A DNA stretch of 64,000 nt from assembly GCF_000001735.4 (NCBI RefSeq), contig NC_003074.8, forward strand, positions 806,101 through 870,100. The letters are read 5' to 3'. The DNA is from Arabidopsis thaliana (lineage: Eukaryota > Streptophyta > Magnoliopsida > Brassicales > Brassicaceae). Position 1 is the stretch's first letter, and every line of letters begins with the position of its first letter. Of this stretch, positions 45,362-57,830 are shown in pieces. The position numbers and the translations under genes were made by a program. The notes below the pieces were generated by a model, which was not told where the DNA came from, did not search any database, and saw only the letters and a program-made list of their open reading frames with translations.

Positions 45362-47052
45362 TATTTGATTGTTGGAGAAAGATAGAGAGAGAGAGCAAGG
45401 AAGAAGATGGAGGTGTCAAGTGTCTCTCTCCTTTTTCTTTGGGCTCTGCTTTTGTCTGGTAAGTGTCTATTTTTTTATTTCGAGTTAATTGGTATTATTA
45501 GAGGAGATAATGAATAAATATATATGTTCATGAAAGCTTTTGCATGATGGTGTTAATACTAATTGAATGATGTTTATAGTGAATGTTCTACTTTATCAAA
45601 TTTTTATTTCTAGTATGAATAAAGGTGTAGAATTTGCTTTATTCATTTTTATTCTTTAGCTTTCTCTTTATGCTTCCATTTTTTTTAAAGATAAATTAAT
45701 ACATTAGTAAAATAAATGGAGTTCATTTTTTTTTTTTTTGATTTTATTTTGAGAAATGAGAACGTAACATAAGAAGTGTTTTAGTGTTGACGAAATAAAA
45801 AGAGAGAGAGGGTTTAGTCTATTTCAAGGCATAAAAAAATGGTTGGTGAAGTGTTGACGAAGGTGGAATACTATAACATGGGCCACGTGGATGACAAATT
45901 TACTCCTCGACGTATCTATTAAAGTTGTGGTCAGAAATACAGTACAATTTACCGACTACCTACATGGAAGAAGAATATTTTCATTTCATTTCAACTACAG
46001 TAGTATAACATTCACGTTATACGATTTTTCATTTTTGTTTTGTAATCAAAGTAATGATTTTCCAAAAAAATCATTGCTATGATTCGAATACATACAGTTT
46101 TATATTAGTTTACATATTTATGACAACTATAATACAAAATTTTAATAGTTGTTCAAGGGACGATTGATGTGAACTCGCCAACCATATGCCCTACGTACAA
46201 AATAACATATTTACATGTAGAAGTTGAAAATAATAATAATAAAGTGTGATTAAAAACAATTATACAAATGCTAACAATAGGCTACGAGATCGTATATATC
46301 TGTAAAGTGTGATTAAAAAACAATTACACAAATGATAATAATAGGCTACTAATCATAATCGTTAAGCTGATTTAATGAAATTATCTTGTGGGCTCAAAGA
46401 TAAACTGTAAAACCCAATTATATATGTCATATGACGTAAATGATTGATTACACATCTATTTGCACATGCCTAAAGTTGTTCCCCCTTTTGTTGTTGTTAT
46501 TGTTGTTATGCCAACTGGCTATAAAGTTAGATGTATTTTACTGTCTGTTATCTCATGTTTTGGAACAAAACCTCTTTAGCTTGATGTCTAACCAAATCTA
46601 ATTATTTTACTGATTCAAGTGTCTATTCTTTGCTTTTATTTTATTTCTTTTGTTTTAGCTTTGTTTGGGAGAATATTGTTATTTGTTAATTGTTATATTA
46701 AATATTTTCTTAAAATTTTACAAAAATATTTGACAGATATTTTTTTTTTTTAATTTGCAGTTGCTTTTTAATTCGTTGTGCACTCATTGTAAATAGTATT
46801 TCCCAGTATTATTTAAAAAGAAAAAAGAAGATTCAGTACAGAGTGAATGTTACAGTCTATTACAATAAGATTTATTTTTGTTGTTCAGAAAAACATAGAA
46901 CCTAAACGACAAAAAATAATAATACAAAAACTATAGCGATAACAATTATTACTCAATTATAAAAATAGAAATCGCAGACCCCATTTTATTAAACTTAAAT
47001 TTGAAGGTCTCGAGGATGGATCTGTTCTGTAGTGTGTAGTCATCACTAACTT
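45362..47052. other. ATL51 promoter and spacer to the coiled-coil gene
   Basis: A GA-rich leader lies next to ATL51. Further right is AT-rich DNA containing a 45-46-base direct repeat (46241-46285 and 46304-46349). No gene supported. Confidence 0.45.
46241..46349. repeat. Imperfect direct repeat, two copies, period 63
   Basis: Copies at 46241-46285 and 46304-46349 share AAAGTGTGATTAAAAA at the left edge and AATAGGCTAC at the right edge, with about five differences. Confidence 0.75.
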
Positions 47053-50000
47053 TTAAACTCGTCCTTTTCTGCGCTCGTCCAGTGCCTGCTTCATGATAAA
47101 AAAGATTGTTATGAAACTATAAAACTAATTAGTTCAATTTTATAGGTTAGTTTTAGTAATTCTCAAAACATACCTTGCTTTGAAGCATTCTCATCGTCAA
47201 GACTAGCGTATCACGCATACTGGTAAAAAAAAGAAGAAGCCAAAAATCATGAGATTTTAGGTGTGAGTTTGTAAAATAATGTTGCGGTAAAACGAGATAC
47301 AAAATTACTGTATATGGCTATATGCAGAGAAATGTATATACGTACCGGACATTGAGTGTGCTTATGGGATGTGAAGATCCATCATAACTTATCAGTACAA
47401 ACTGTGTGGATTCTCCAGACGGTACTCTTATCTGCAAAGTTTGTTTAAATTATGATGACCAAGAAAATGAGGAAAGCTTTAATTCTCAATGTCTAAGAAT
47501 CTTTTTTACCTGAAGTTCCTTTGAGTATTTCTCTGAGATCACTACAGCTTCTGTGGTATTCGTTTTAATCTGGTAACTAGATCTCTTCAAAACAACAGTT
47601 GCGGGTTCCCAACTCTCTGATGAATCCATCTTTCGAAATAAATAGCCATGAAAAAACGGTTGTTAAATCAACAGCTGAATTAAACCTGAGACAGTGGATT
47701 CAAGATGTGATCTTAAAACTTACCAGAAGCTGCACATTAAAGCTTGCTTGACCTCTGGATATATAAGTGTCGATTTCTGTTTGCATCTCTGTATCTGTAG
47801 AAGTAAAAAAACATTCTCAGCAAAGAAGAGATGGTAAATGTGCTCTTCGCTATCTACAAAAAGCAGTATTAGGTTCCGTTGAATACATTACCACATCTAA
47901 TCTTGTTTTGATCATTAGCAAACAATCTCACTAATTCTCCCTGCATAATCAAAAGAACATCTTTTGAGACAACTGACTCATTAAAGCTATAGATACCCGA
48001 GAAATCCCGGTATTTTACCTGACGACCTTGATCATCCATTGGAATACACTCAACAGCAATCAGTTTATCTACATCATCCGCAGTTACAATATACTCTGGA
48101 TGGGTGGCTCCTGCATATGTTTAAACCATAGTCCAGTTTTTAAATAGCTGAAAAAAGCTGGTAAGACAAATAAATCAAATCTTACCCTCGATGTATTGTC
48201 TTGTGCCATCTTCAAGATGCCGAACCCACTTTTCAAGAAGAAACAACAAACCGGGAATTTTTTAAAATTTTTCATCCACTAAGTTTGTTTTCAAAAACTC
48301 TTACTACCAAAAGATTTACAAAGATTATACCTGAAACATACAGAGAGTGGTTCCTCGCACTGGAAACCCACAACCAAGAACTTTTTCTCCAGGTATAGCA
48401 TCTCCAATAATCTGAAATCCATCGATTCCAGGTCCCTCTGTTTAAGATTCCAACGTCAGATTAAGATTTCTAACGTATAGCCACTAGGCTCTAAGAAAAC
48501 GAACAAACACTTCTCAACCTTCATAAACATGAGAAGCAAACTCTTCATTCCCATTATAAGCATCAAACATGGAAGAATTCTCAGCTTTTTCTTCTCTTTC
48601 TTGAATCATTTCCTTCCCCGCCACACTACTAAGAGGATATCCAAAATTTTCCCTACAAGTGAGCATAATGAAGCAGGCATTCATCACCGTGAAAGAACTT
48701 CATCGGTAAAAACTGAAATCAATGAAAAGTTTGGGAGGATTGAGAAACGATACCGTACCTTTTCGGCTGCGGGAAAATTCCTTGAGATCCACCACCAATC
48801 TGATTATTAAATCTCAAACTTTCAGTGTCTTGCATAATGTTATGATACGGGTTTCTCGTAACATTTTCCATTGGTGGCAAGAGTTGTTCATTGGTCTGAT
48901 AATCATTACCACGATCCTGTATCAAGGGTAGCATATGAAAACAGAAAGTAAGATTTCTTCTGAAAAGATGTCACACATTTTGTAAAAGGTCTTAAAGAGC
49001 AAATGATAATTAATTTAGCAAATTACTTGCTGAGACTACCGTGGATCCATAAGAAGCTTGAGTTTTTGAATTTCTGGGATCATGGTTGTCTTTACTAATA
49101 AAATCTGTTCCCGGTTGGTTTTCCACAATAGATGATAACTCTCTAATCCTATCCTGTGATTTAAAAATTTCGTCACAACATGTTCGAAAGGAATCCATGA
49201 AGAGTATTCACATTCCAGCAGAGGTCTAATAAGGCCAAAGGACATATGCAGACAACAGTAATCCAAGGAAATGTGTATAAACACTAAAATTAAGAATTTC
49301 TAGCGGTTGTTCGATTGGGAAACTACAGGATAGAGAGCTTACATTGCAAGCTTTAGTCTTCCATTGCAACTGATCATGCAAGTGCTGCATACAAAGAAAT
49401 ATGGTATATATGTTGAGATTGTTTAGAGTATAAATTTGAAGAAAGATGAAGTGAAAAACAAATACCTTTATGCCGCTGGATATAGCGGTAGCATTAGCAA
49501 CACGAGGCCAAACACCATACTCAGCTAATAAACCAAGTAAGGACGTCATGAATATATACCTCTCGTCTTCTGTAACCTAAAGATAGAAAGTGAGAGAAAT
49601 AAAGACGGAAAGGTAAAAGGCAATCAAATATTTGAGGTTACTACATAATTTGAGGCAAGACAATTCACCTTTAAATCATGTGCCAACTTCAAATTTTCTT
49701 CAAGATCACCTTTTCTACGAGCCAACTCATTCAACGCAGACGTAACAGATTCATTTTGTTTCTCATCAATTGCCTAAGGAAATAAGAAACTGTTAGTCAA
49801 ACAAACCCAGAAGCCAAAGATGAAGACTTTCAATTCCATGAATCAATCTTTATAGAAAAGCAAAAGACAAACCACTCGAAGATCAGCACATTTTCTCTCT
49901 AGTCCATACTTCTCATTCAGCAGCTGCATATCCTGTAACCAAAAGATGCAATTTCACTCTCAAGTTGATTAGAAAGATTCATATGAGCGAGCATCATGTT

Positions 50001-50386
50001 CTCATAATAGTATATACCTTCAAACAAGCAGCAGCAATTCGTTCCTGGAGACTATGAATCTCCTCTTCTTGTGATCTCACTTTCGCATAAAGTGCCTGAA
50101 TTTTCAAAAGCTAATCTAAGTTTGATTCAAGAACTAGAAATCATAAGATTCTTAAATCAGCACCAGTACCATTTCTTCAGGATCTTGTATTAACTTAGTA
50201 TTAGTATCTTCTAGCTTCCTCGACGCAATAGTATCTTTCTCAATCTCATGCCTATAAGAGAGACAGATCGAAGAACAAGCCACTAAATATTCAACAACAC
50301 TGCTTCAAAATCAAACGCTTTGTTTGTGGGTTTAAGGCAAAACAGCGATACCTTTTGATTGATTCAGAACTCCGATTATCATCCAT
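47053..50386 (-). CDS. Coiled-coil protein of unknown function, 19 exons
   Basis: Exons on the minus strand: 50352-50386, 50170-50251, 50018-50095, 49873-49932, 49669-49773, 49466-49576, 49343-49384, 49040-49153, 48759-48916, 48519-48652, 48331-48437, 48186-48228, 48019-48110, 47892-47940, 47724-47794, 47510-47629, 47346-47431, 47174-47219 and 47053-47085. The frame stays open for 521 residues (start [11 protein letters not shown], end DERRKGRV). Residues about 1-120 form a coiled coil ([20 protein letters not shown]). A hydrophobic helix pair follows ([20 protein letters not shown]), then a low-complexity linker and a folded-looking C-terminal half ([33 protein letters not shown]). I do not recognise the family. 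Exon 49040-49153 is the least certain. Confidence 0.72.
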
Positions 50387-50912
50387 CGTGTTTAAGTCGT
50401 AAAACGAAGCTCGACTTTAAGGTCATCGGATTTCCAAAGTCTATGATTTTTGTTTTTTTTTGTTTCTCTATTTCATCTATGAGAAAACTTTAATCAGCAG
50501 TCAATTTTCATCTCCACGAAACAAAGTGAATATTTCTATAAAGCCCCTAAACTTAACTATTGTTTTCACGATAGACCATCAACTACCAAAATTACAAAAT
50601 AGTCTTCCATCTAACTCAAACCTCAATATTGTTGACTTTGATCTAAAATACTTATAACAATCAGATTAATGACAAATCAAAATTTTCGACCCAAAACATA
50701 ATTTATACTCCTAATTTGTAAATTACACCAAAAAAGTTTAATTATAAAAAAACCAGAATCAATTAGACAAATTTCGTTGGTAAACCGTCCGGTACAAGAT
50801 TTTTAGTCATCCAAAAGGTCGATTCGCCGATCTAGAAGACGACGACGACGACTACCAAACACTCCGATCAACGGTCCTCCGATTCTCTCTCGCTTTCGTG
50901 GCGACCTCAAAA
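50387..50912. other. Divergent promoter of the coiled-coil gene and SCAI homologue
   Basis: 526 bases shared by two divergent genes. No TATA box in a convincing position on either side. A GAC/GAAGAC-rich stretch at about 50835-50855 lies in the SCAI leader. Confidence 0.45.
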
Positions 50913-53900
50913 ATGTCGCAGCAAATCAGCGGTAATAATAATATCCCGCTGAGTGAAGTTTACTGGTCTCTCGTTAACAAAGCCGATAAGAAATTCTCCA
51001 AGATCAGAGACTTGCCCTTCTATGAACGCTCCAGGTACCTCTTCCCATTCCCCTGAGATAACCGTACCTAGAATTGTTGATTAGAGAGTTGGTAGATATT
51101 GATTCCGATTGTTGTTGATGGAATTGTTCATAGGTATGAGAACTATTTCTTCAAGGTATTCAAAGTATACACACAACTATGGAAGTTTCAGCAAGAGAAT
51201 AGGCAGAAGCTTGTTGAAGCTGGACTTAAGAGATGGGAGATTGGAGAGATCGCTTCTCGCATTGCCCAGCTTTACTATGGACATTATATGCGAACAAGTG
51301 ATGCTGGTTACTTATCCGAGTCCTATGTATTCTACGAAGCAATACTCACTAGGGAGTACTTCAAAGATGGATTGTTTCAGGATCTCAATATTGCAAACAA
51401 GCAGCTTCGGTTTCTTGCAAGGTTTCTTATGGTGTGTTTGGTTCTTGGCCGCCGTGAGATGGTGCATCAACTCGTTGATCAGTTTAAACGGTTGATTGAT
51501 GAATGCAAGAGGACATTCCAGGTTTTCTTCTGATACCCTATTCTCTCCATCTTTAGGTGTAACTGTTTTAGTGGAACAATGATAACAATTAGGTTGCCTG
51601 CCTTACAAGAGATCCCGTCTCTATCTATTTTTTTTTTTTCGGTGTTACATAAACAACTTTTCATGTTATCAGGAAACCGATTTTAAGGAATGGAAGGTGG
51701 TGGCGCAGGAAATAGTTAGATTTCTGAAATCGGACACTGCATTCATGAACATTAGACCTCTAAGATACAGTCTTGTATTGGATCCTAATCTGGATGCTGG
51801 TACTCCGCGTGCAAGTAGGTCTTTAAGGTTGACGGATGCTATCTTGAGCAGTTATTACTGTAACGAGGTAATTTTTTACTTGTTCATGTTTAGTATGAAC
51901 GCATATTTAATATCTTACCCTCTGAAATTTGAAAACTTGCTGTATGATTTCCACCAGGTCAAGTATTCGGAGCTCACGCTCGATTCTTTTAGGATGCTTC
52001 AATGCTTAGAGTGGGAACCGAGTGGTTCACTATATCAATCAACTGGTGCTAAAATGGGTCAGAATGCTCCCGTTGGAGTTGCTCGTATTAACTCCCAGAG
52101 CATGAATGATCCTACTTTGCCACCTAACCCTCGCAAAGCTGTCCTTTATCGTCCATCCATAACACATTTTTTGGCTGTAAGTCGATTTTTGGTTTTTTAC
52201 TTGTCTAACTGGAATTATTGGCTCTATGGAACTTCATTCTGTTAACCCTGTTTTTATTTGGTAGGTTTTGGCCACCATTTGTGAGGAGCTTCCTTCTCAT
52301 GGCATTCTTTTATTATATCTGTCTGCTTCTGGTAATGTGTGTAGTTTAAGTCTGGTATTATGCTTCTTCTCTTTGGAATATTGAGTTCCTTCGCTTCAAA
52401 CATTTACATTTTTATTCAGGCAAGATTGGACAGATTTCATCATCTCCCTTGAGTGCTAGAAGTGCAACCAGTGTTGAGGAGAATATCTTGAGAGACTTTG
52501 AATCTCACACAATCAAACAAGAGACAGAACCATCACTTCAAATTACGCCATCTGGTCAGTCTTTGAGGCAAATCAGTGAGGACGCAGTCAGTACCCCATG
52601 TGGTTTGTCTTTTGGCAGTCATGGGCTCACAGGTATCCACTCTAGAGTTCTTGAAACTTTTATGTAAAAATCCATCTAAGACTATCATATTTGGCTATAT
52701 GCATGTAGAGATAGGATCCACTAAGTAGTATCAAACCTTGTTATCTTCTAGAGGGCAGAGGGAGGATACTTGTAAGAGAAAAATCTTTGTTAAAATTGGA
52801 CCTCTGTAAATAATCCAACTAAATATGTTTCACATCTGAAGGAAAACAACACCGAAATTTCCAGACATTCATAAACAACTAATGGCAACATATACTTTTG
52901 TCATTATAGTTTATCTAGAATTTGCTATTTCCTGAAGTCTCTCTGAACTGTCTTTCCCTCAGGATCAAGCTACATATATCCCTCTGATTTAGTTCCATTT
53001 ACAAGGAAACCTCTTTTCATAATCATTGACAGTGATAGCAGCACAGTTTTTAAAGTAAGTACACCTGATTCCATCATTCTTATGTTAAAATTCATTTGAT
53101 ACCTATGTTTAGTAAATTGAGAAGATATGAATATTTCTTTCCTTGAACTGTGAAGAATATTTGTGGAGCGGAGAAAGGAGAACCAGCCGCGTTACTTCTG
53201 TCTCCATCACATACTCCTCCGCTTATCTCTGCTGATTTCTCTCGTCAACCTAGTGGTAGCCTTTTCACCATTTTTCTCACGTCACCAGTCCAAGCGTTTT
53301 GCTTGTTAAGTGAGATTTCCGCCTCTGATATGGAAACGGTAGGTAGAGATAAAGCTTCATCACTTGCTTGATACTTCTTTCTCTTCACTTCTTTTGTTTG
53401 CGTGCTGACTACCATCATGTGTTAGGATATTTTTACTAAGGCCGAGAAGCTTCTTTCCTCGTCTATGAACGAATGGGCTTCGACATTGGCAACATCAGAT
53501 ACCCTTCACCCTGTTTGGTCACAGATACTAAAAGATCCCTTCTTGAGACGACTACTCCTAAGGTATAAGTTTTTCTTCCAAGTTCTAAGACACCTTCGGG
53601 ATCTTCTAAAAGTCTAAAACTGTAGCCAACTTGATCTAATGGAACATTAGACGATTGGAGGTTCTTATTTGGACATAGATTGTGTAGGAACGAGGAACCA
53701 TAAATATTGTTGGTTTTATCTATCAACGATTGTCGAAATCTCTGAACTTTTTTGTCTTATATATCTGCGGTTTGGACTTTGTCTCCCTTATCTGCAGATT
53801 CATATTCTGCCGGGCTGTCTTGGCACTGTACACTCCAGTCTTCAATAACAAACAAAATCAGCCAGAGTGCTGTCCGTCTCTCCCAGAATCGCTATTACCA

Positions 53901-54005
53901 ACTGCTCCTGCTGTTCAATCCGCTGTGTTTCAGATGGCCAATGTATTTGGTGCTACAAGTAAATTTACTATACCTCAAGATATCACAATGCTCGAAAGCT
54001 TCTAA
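50913..54005 (+). CDS. SCAI homologue (DUF3550/UPF0682 family)
   Basis: Ten exons: 50913-51034, 51134-51521, 51673-51867, 51958-52176, 52265-52331, 52420-52632, 52963-53054, 53156-53338, 53426-53562 and 53798-54005; 607 residues. Start MSQQISGNNN. Blocks typical of SCAI proteins are visible: YWSLVNKADKKFSKIRDLPF, YFFKVFKVYTQLWKFQQENR, KRWEIGEIASRIAQLYYGHY and FYEAILTREYF. Animal SCAI (suppressor of cancer cell invasion) is a nuclear cofactor of MRTF/SRF transcription and a 53BP1 partner in DNA repair. Plants lack MRTF, so the conserved role may be in repair (inference). A Ser/Thr-rich insert at exon 6 is probably disordered. The C-terminal exons end TIPQDITMLESF. Confidence 0.85.
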
Positions 54006-54594
54006 GAAGCTTACCTCTGCGACGATAAGAGCTTCGGTCTGAAATATTCTTGTTCAAATCGGGAATCTCGATTTGGTTTCCCGGTAAGGTATACTATTAT
54101 TAGATTTGGAGAATGCTTCTTCCATGTCATTGGAGCATTATGACTGAACATCTTTTGAGATTAATGGTGCAAGATCATTTTGGTGTGAACAAAGTAAGTG
54201 TTTGATGCAGAACATGTCATCGACTCTGATGTATCTTCATTTTGAAAAAGGATTCGTTTTGGGTTTTGTATATTGATCAACTTTTACAGTCTAATGGAAA
54301 TTCACCATCTTCTGTAATTCGATCGAGAAAATAAGAGGTTCACCACTGTTGATTGCGTTGTCGGTATAAGAGAATAAATTGCGTAGACAGTTTAACGAAG
54401 CAGCAAAATATGATTCATGATTTTGGATGATAATAAATCACTTTTCAATTCTCACAGCATTATTGAGGGCCATGGAAAATTTTCAGAGCTTGTTCAAGAT
54501 ATTTCGTAATCGTTCTCTTCTTCTACTATTTTCTTTGTATATTTTCAGTCTAATTTTCGCAAATCCATGCTCTAAATTACATCAAATAAACTAT
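54006..54594. other. Convergent spacer between SCAI homologue and PPR gene
   Basis: The SCAI 3' flank occupies the left part. About 54290-54475 is a diverged copy of 42615-42795. No intact gene. Confidence 0.5.
54290..54475. repeat. Second copy of the 42615-42795 fragment
   Basis: Shared blocks: AGTCTAATGGAAATTCACCAT, GTATAAGAGAATAAATTGC, GAAGCAGCAAAATATGA and ATGATTTTGGATGA, in the same order and orientation as at 42625-42745. On the minus strand both copies show an exon-like ALNNAVRIEK / VLNYALRIEK block. It lies about 11.7 kb from the first copy. Confidence 0.75.
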
Positions 54595-57243
54595 TCACCA
54601 CCGATCTTTGCAGCTACAAGTGCCGTCTTTGAAGAGATGGAATCGATTAGCATCCCGCACTAATATCTCACGTCCCACAATCTTCGATATCAGCTTCGTG
54701 ACTTCATGACAGTCACCACAAACACGAAGGTTCTTCATCACCTGCAATGGAGTCCCTGGTTCTGTGTTCAACAGTCCAAACGCAATAGCAAGTCTCTCGC
54801 TGTGCCCACAGATTAAACGTCTCTTCTCTTCTTCTTCCTCTAGATTCTGTGACACTTCCCTTGGATCGGGAATGTAGCCTTCTTTAGCCATCAGACTGTA
54901 AAGTATCTCCAGTGACTTGTAGATGGCTTCTGACTGAGGAGCTGAATCATCTCCTGAGCTGAACACGTGAACGTTTTTACCGACTTCGATCCAGCTATAT
55001 CCAGGATTCTTCGTGATGTGTTTATCTTTCAAGGATTTGCGGATTAGACTCACTTTGTCCCATTTTCTCAAGGCTGCATATGCGTTTGATGCTAGAATCG
55101 AGTAACCTGGATCATCCGGGTTCAGTTCAATGATCCTCCTAGATACTCTTTCAGCAGTCTCCATGTCCCCACTTGTTCGACAAGCTCTTAGCACAGATGC
55201 CCATATGCTTGCATCTGGTTTTATCGGCATTGCTTGGATAAATTCTTCGGCTTTTGAAATCTTCTGTGACCGGGACAGCAAATCGACCACACAAGCATAA
55301 TGTTCAATCATCGGGTCAATTTTGTAGTGAGTTTTCATCTTCTCAAAGCAAGCCAAGCCTTCGTCTACCAAACCAGAGTGGCTGCAAGCATATATGATGG
55401 CAATGAAGACAACACTATCGGGAACAATACCGGATTTTTCCATATCCGCAAAAGTTTCAAGAGCTTTCTCACCTTCGCCATACATTCCATATGCATAGAT
55501 CATTCCTGTCCATGTCACAACATCTCTTCTACTCATACGTTCAAAGACTCTAGACGAATTCTCCAAACAACCACATTTTGAGTACATTTCAATTAGTGCA
55601 TTCCCTATTTGCAACTCTGATTCATATCCAAACCTCAACAGACAACAATGGATCTCCTTGCCTAGTCGTTTTGCAGCAAGTGAAGCACACATAGGCAATG
55701 TAACTAAGAAAGTAGCCATATCAGGCACCACTTCGCTCTTCCTCATTTGAGTAGTTACCTGCAAACCGGTTGCGAAATCCCCAAAACGAACACATGCTGA
55801 AATAACCGTGTTCCATGTTACCGTATCCCCAGTTCCCATACTACTGAATATCTTCAAGGAATCTCCTACTTCCCCGCACTTCGCATACATATCAATCAAA
55901 GCATTACTAACAGAAAGATCGATACAAATTCCAGATTTTATCCCATTTGAGTGTAGCCCTTTCCCAAATTTCAAGTCTGCTAGACGTGTGGAGACAGATA
56001 TAAGCATCAAATAAGTGATGTGATCCGCCTGCTCTTCCATGATCATCATCATCTTGAAGAGTTTCATGGCTTCCATAAGATCTCCGCTTTGTATATATCC
56101 ACTGATTATCGAGTTCCACGAAACAGTATCCTTGCATTCCATGCTGTTGAAAACATCTCTTGCGGTGATCATGTCACCACACTTTGCATACACGTCAATT
56201 AGAATGTTTCTAACAGTAGATTCAAGAACAAATCCAGCTTTCAACATATAGTTGTAAATGTACTTTGCCAAGCTCAAGTCCCGTAAGTGTCCGCAGGCAC
56301 GGAGAACAGAACTAACTGTTAAGAGATCAGGCTTGAACTGATCCAAGTTTTCCAAAAACATCCTCACGGATTCTTCAACCATCTCTAACTTGAGATATCC
56401 GCAGATCATAGTATTGTAACTAACAGAATCTCGAACATCCATCTCATCAAAAACTCGTCTTGCATCCGTTGGTCTGCGAAATTTCAAGTACATTGCAACT
56501 AGTCCATTGTTAACCACCACAACGGAATTAACACCTGACTTCAGAGCAAAACCATGAAGTCCCTGTCCTTGTTTGACAACCAGCAAATTCCCAAATGCAG
56601 GCAAAACACTTGAAACCGTGAAGGAATCTGGTACAATCCACGAATTCTTCAACTCATGATAAATTTCCAAAGCTTCCTCATAGTAACCATGGGAACTATA
56701 CCCAGAAATCAAACTGTTCCAGGACACGAGATCTCTCACAGGCATTTCGTCGAACACTTGTCGTGCTCTAGTTAACAATCCCATTCTCGAATACATATCC
56801 ACAAGTGCATTACCTACAAATAAATCCGATTCAAAACCCATATCCAATATCTGTTCATAAACCAAATCTCCCATCTCCGCATCGAACAATCCCGCGCAGG
56901 CTTTGATAACCGAAGGAAACGTGTACTTATCAGGAGAAACCTTGGATTCCCGGAGTTTCCCGTAAAACTCGAGGGCTTCAGGGAACAAACCATTCTTAGA
57001 AAAAGCTCTGATGATTGAATTCCAGAGGTAAACATTTTTGGCCGGAGAAACTCGTCGGAAAACAGAGAGGGAAGAGGCGGGTTCACGAAAGTGAGAGTAC
57101 TTGTCGATAAGCTTACCGGAGAAGAAGTCGGAGCTGTCAAGACCAAGAGAGATCACAAGGGCGTGAATTCGACGAAGCTCATTGAGGTTAGATGACGACG
57201 AAAGAGCTCTAGAGATGAAAGGTGATGACACTCTAGTCTGCAT
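54595..57243 (-). CDS. MEF26: DYW-class PPR protein, probable mitochondrial editing factor MEF26
   Basis: Intronless, 882 residues. An N-terminal presequence-like stretch (MQTRVSSPFISRALSSSS) is followed by many PPR repeats of P, L and S types (for example VDMYSRMGLLTRARQVFDEM, YAKCGDMITARDVFNSMECK). E/E+ motifs and a DYW domain with HSERLAIAFGL (the HxE deaminase-like motif), CGDCH and CSCKDRW come next. The last three residues are DRW instead of DYW. Such proteins bind specific organellar RNA sites and carry or recruit C-to-U editing activity. MEF26 is reported to edit mitochondrial cox3 and nad4; I assign the name from memory of the locus. The class call is certain. Confidence 0.85.
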   Translation of the reverse strand: MQTRVSSPFISRALSSSSNLNELRRIHALVISLGLDSSDFFSGKLIDKYSHFREPASSLSVFRRVSPAKNVYLWNSIIRAFSKNGLFPEALEFYGKLRESKVSPDKYTFPSVIKACAGLFDAEMGDLVYEQILDMGFESDLFVGNALVDMYSRMGLLTRARQVFDEMPVRDLVSWNSLISGYSSHGYYEEALEIYHELKNSWIVPDSFTVSSVLPAFGNLLVVKQGQGLHGFALKSGVNSVVVVNNGLVAMYLKFRRPTDARRVFDEMDVRDSVSYNTMICGYLKLEMVEESVRMFLENLDQFKPDLLTVSSVLRACGHLRDLSLAKYIYNYMLKAGFVLESTVRNILIDVYAKCGDMITARDVFNSMECKDTVSWNSIISGYIQSGDLMEAMKLFKMMMIMEEQADHITYLMLISVSTRLADLKFGKGLHSNGIKSGICIDLSVSNALIDMYAKCGEVGDSLKIFSSMGTGDTVTWNTVISACVRFGDFATGLQVTTQMRKSEVVPDMATFLVTLPMCASLAAKRLGKEIHCCLLRFGYESELQIGNALIEMYSKCGCLENSSRVFERMSRRDVVTWTGMIYAYGMYGEGEKALETFADMEKSGIVPDSVVFIAIIYACSHSGLVDEGLACFEKMKTHYKIDPMIEHYACVVDLLSRSQKISKAEEFIQAMPIKPDASIWASVLRACRTSGDMETAERVSRRIIELNPDDPGYSILASNAYAALRKWDKVSLIRKSLKDKHITKNPGYSWIEVGKNVHVFSSGDDSAPQSEAIYKSLEILYSLMAKEGYIPDPREVSQNLEEEEEKRRLICGHSERLAIAFGLLNTEPGTPLQVMKNLRVCGDCHEVTKLISKIVGREILVRDANRFHLFKDGTCSCKDRW

Positions 57244-57383
57244 TTCGCCATTGTAGAGTTTTACCTCTTCTTCATTGTTTTAGTTTCCATCGAATTAATT
57301 ATTCAAAACAGAACAAAACAAATATTCAAACCGGAATAACCCGGTTTAAACCGAGAAACTTATTTCTTTTCCACGAAAAAACA

Positions 57384-57830
57384 TGCAACGACGATTCAAA
57401 GCAGCCGACACTTTTGTTAGACCTGGTTATGTCGATCTTGCAACGCTTGAGCTTTGCTGATTTTCATAGAGCCAGATGCGTTTCTTCAGAATGGTATTCG
57501 GCTTCGAAATCATGCATAACAACAACTCCATGGATCATCACGATTCCATACAAATATTCGAAAAACAGCAACAATGATTCATCATGTAAGTTGTTCGATC
57601 CTCGTGACAATAGTTGTTACACATTAAGAGATCTCGGGATTGATATGGCTACGAGTCGTTGTTTGGCGAGTTCCGGTAGATGGTTTCTTCTGTTAGACCA
57701 TAACCTAGATTTTCACCTTTTGAATCTGTTTACTAGAGAGAGGATTCTTCCGACTCTTGAATCAATCGATGGATTTCCGATGGACTTATGAGAATGGGTG
57801 ATTATAAAGAGAAAGATGAGAGGTAAATAT
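57384..57830 (+). pseudogene. Truncated F-box/DUF295 (KIB-like) gene
   Basis: An open frame to the stop at 57791 encodes an F-box remnant (DLVMSILQRLSFADFHRARC) and part of the DUF295 region (CKLFDPRDNSCYTLRDLGID, SGRWFLLLDHNLDFHLLNLF). Full members run near 370 residues; here only about 125 remain. The natural start seems lost: ATG at 57383 is separated from the frame by one extra base (ATG-C-AACGACGAT, giving NDDSKQ). After the stop, codons resembling RMGDYK appear in another frame. It starts 140 bases from the divergent PPR gene. A short expressed protein is possible but a decayed gene fits better. Confidence 0.65.

Noticed and set aside
45407-45470. Plus-strand ATG followed by a signal-peptide-like stretch ([18 protein letters not shown]) and a GTAAGT donor
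   Set aside because: It overlaps the ATL51 5' leader, and I found no downstream exon that continues it.
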